Translations under genes and position numbers: made by a program
Notes under the pieces: model-generated
Databases searched by the model: none
What the model was told of the DNA's origin: nothing
What the model saw: the letters and a program-made list of their open reading frames with translations, nothing else
In this document: positions 63,192 through 64,000 of the stretch, piece after piece
Position numbering within the stretch: position 1 is the first letter of the stretch
Layout: each line of letters starts with the position of its first letter
Assembly (NCBI RefSeq): GCF_018831085.1
Contig: NZ_JAGPNM010000005.1
Location: 1-64,000, forward strand
Length of the DNA stretch: 64,000 nt
Direction: 5' to 3'
Origin: Rheinheimera oceanensis
Lineage (GTDB): Bacteria; Pseudomonadota; Gammaproteobacteria; Enterobacterales; Alteromonadaceae

Positions 63192-64000
63192 TTGGAGTTT
63201 ATATACGAATATGGGATGTTTCTGGCCAAAGCGGTAACGCTGGTAGCGGCTGTAGCTTTAATTATTGGTTTAATCGCCGGTGCTGCCGCGGGTAAAGCCA
63301 GGCCGAAAAAAGGCCAGTTGCAATTTACTGATTTAACGGCGCAGTACAAAGCCGTCACTGAAGATATGCAGCAGCAGTTGCTGGATAAAAAGCAGTTTAA
63401 GCAATGGCAAAAAACACAGCACAGCAAAAAGGCAGAAACCAAACCCAGACTGTTTGTGGTTGATTTTCATGGCAGTATGGACGCACGCGAGGCCGAGTCT
63501 CTGCGCGAAGAAGTAACTGCAATACTAGCGGTTGCCAATAAGGAAGATGAAGTATTACTGCGCCTGGAAAGCGGTGGTGGCGTAGTGCATGGCTATGGCC
63601 TGGCTGCATCGCAGCTTGACCGTTTGCGCAAAGCTGATGTAAGCCTGACAGTTGCCATTGATAAAGTTGCTGCCAGCGGCGGCTATATGATGGCGTGTAT
63701 TGGCCACAAGATCCTGGCGGCACCTTTTGCTATCGTTGGCTCTATCGGGGTTATTGCACAATTGCCTAACTTTAATAAGTTATTGAAAAAAGGCCACATT
63801 GATTTTGAGCAATTTACCGCCGGAGAATATAAGCGTACCGTAACCCTGTTTGGTGAAAACAACGACAAAGGGCGGCAGAAATTTCAGCAGGAACTGGAGC
63901 AAACACATCAGTTGTTTAAACAGTTTGTGCAGGATCACCGGCCACAGCTGGATATAGAGCAGGTTGCCACCGGTGAGCACTGGTTTGGCTATCAGGCTTT
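63192..64000 (+). CDS. sohB: Inner membrane peptidase SohB, 5' part (truncated by window end)
   Basis: The first 269 codons of a signal-peptide-peptidase-A family (S49) serine protease run off the window. The start is TTG at 63192, with TTAAGGAG six bases before it. One N-terminal membrane helix (AKAVTLVAAVALIIGLIAG) is followed by the peptidase domain. Catalytic residues are Ser162 (VAASGGYMMA) and Lys214 (EYKRTVTLFGEN), a Ser-Lys dyad. LRLESGGGVVHGYG is the conserved oxyanion segment. The neighbour yciK supports the name. SohB degrades membrane peptides, possibly leftover signal peptides. Confidence 0.94.
   Translation, partial: MEFIYEYGMFLAKAVTLVAAVALIIGLIAGAAAGKARPKKGQLQFTDLTAQYKAVTEDMQQQLLDKKQFKQWQKTQHSKKAETKPRLFVVDFHGSMDAREAESLREEVTAILAVANKEDEVLLRLESGGGVVHGYGLAASQLDRLRKADVSLTVAIDKVAASGGYMMACIGHKILAAPFAIVGSIGVIAQLPNFNKLLKKGHIDFEQFTAGEYKRTVTLFGENNDKGRQKFQQELEQTHQLFKQFVQDHRPQLDIEQVATGEHWFGYQA

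Noticed and set aside
1..64000. Mobile elements, phage genes, CRISPR arrays or defence islands
   Set aside because: None was seen on either strand; gene content is housekeeping or metabolic and the order follows conserved blocks.

Overview
The window looks like chromosomal core sequence from an aerobic, motile gammaproteobacterium of the Alteromonadales/Rheinheimera-Alishewanella type. This placement is inferred from gene content, E. coli-like synteny blocks and protein similarity recalled from memory; no search was run. No transposase, integrase, phage gene or CRISPR array was seen, and no gene-free stretch exceeds 300 bases.

Layout. 1-2.5 kb: 3' end of a 5S rRNA with its terminator, a secreted S9 peptidase and a tRNA-Trp. 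2.5-14.8 kb: a housekeeping run (holD, rimI, prfC, argS, pdxH, yjjV, ytjB, serB, an alpha/beta hydrolase, a large double-PilZ protein, radA). 14.8-21 kb: bamD divergent from rluD-pgeF, then clpB behind a clear heat-shock promoter, and pssA. 21-25 kb: a PAS chemoreceptor, gshA and an SLT lipoprotein. 25-31 kb: yfjD and ypjD facing ffh, then the rpsP-rimM-trmD-rplS operon. 31-38 kb: a DnaJ-related protein, aroF-tyrA behind two TyrR-like boxes, a LOG-family protein, and a Na/Pi transporter coupled to a beta-CASP nuclease. 38-44 kb: a TPR protein, gloA2, a TPR-GGDEF cyclase, a periplasmic binding protein, and pheA behind a complete phenylalanine attenuator with an unannotated leader peptide. 44-50.7 kb: a penicillin-acylase family enzyme, a cytochrome b561-like protein, a c'-type cytochrome and a GGDEF-EAL protein. 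50.7-57 kb: a secreted amidohydrolase pair, an M28 peptidase lipoprotein and a structured intergenic repeat. 57-64 kb: yciH, a GAF protein, an aromatic/aspartate aminotransferase, yciK, a VolA-like lipase and the start of sohB.

How the genes connect. aroF, tyrA, pheA and the tyrB-like aminotransferase cover the committed steps to tyrosine and phenylalanine, and two different regulatory devices (TyrR boxes and attenuation) are visible. Two GGDEF proteins with intact inhibitory sites and a protein with two intact PilZ motifs give the window a cyclic-di-GMP theme. Several secreted hydrolases (S9, M28, amidohydrolases, acylase, VolA-like lipase) suggest a polymer- and peptide-scavenging lifestyle.

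Most notable points: the phe attenuator and its possibly leaderless leader peptide; the chemoreceptor gene whose stop codon lies beyond its apparent terminator; the three-domain amidohydrolase set in which only one domain keeps the metal ligands; the folded repeat at 56.9 kb; and the tRNA-Trp placed nine bases before holD.
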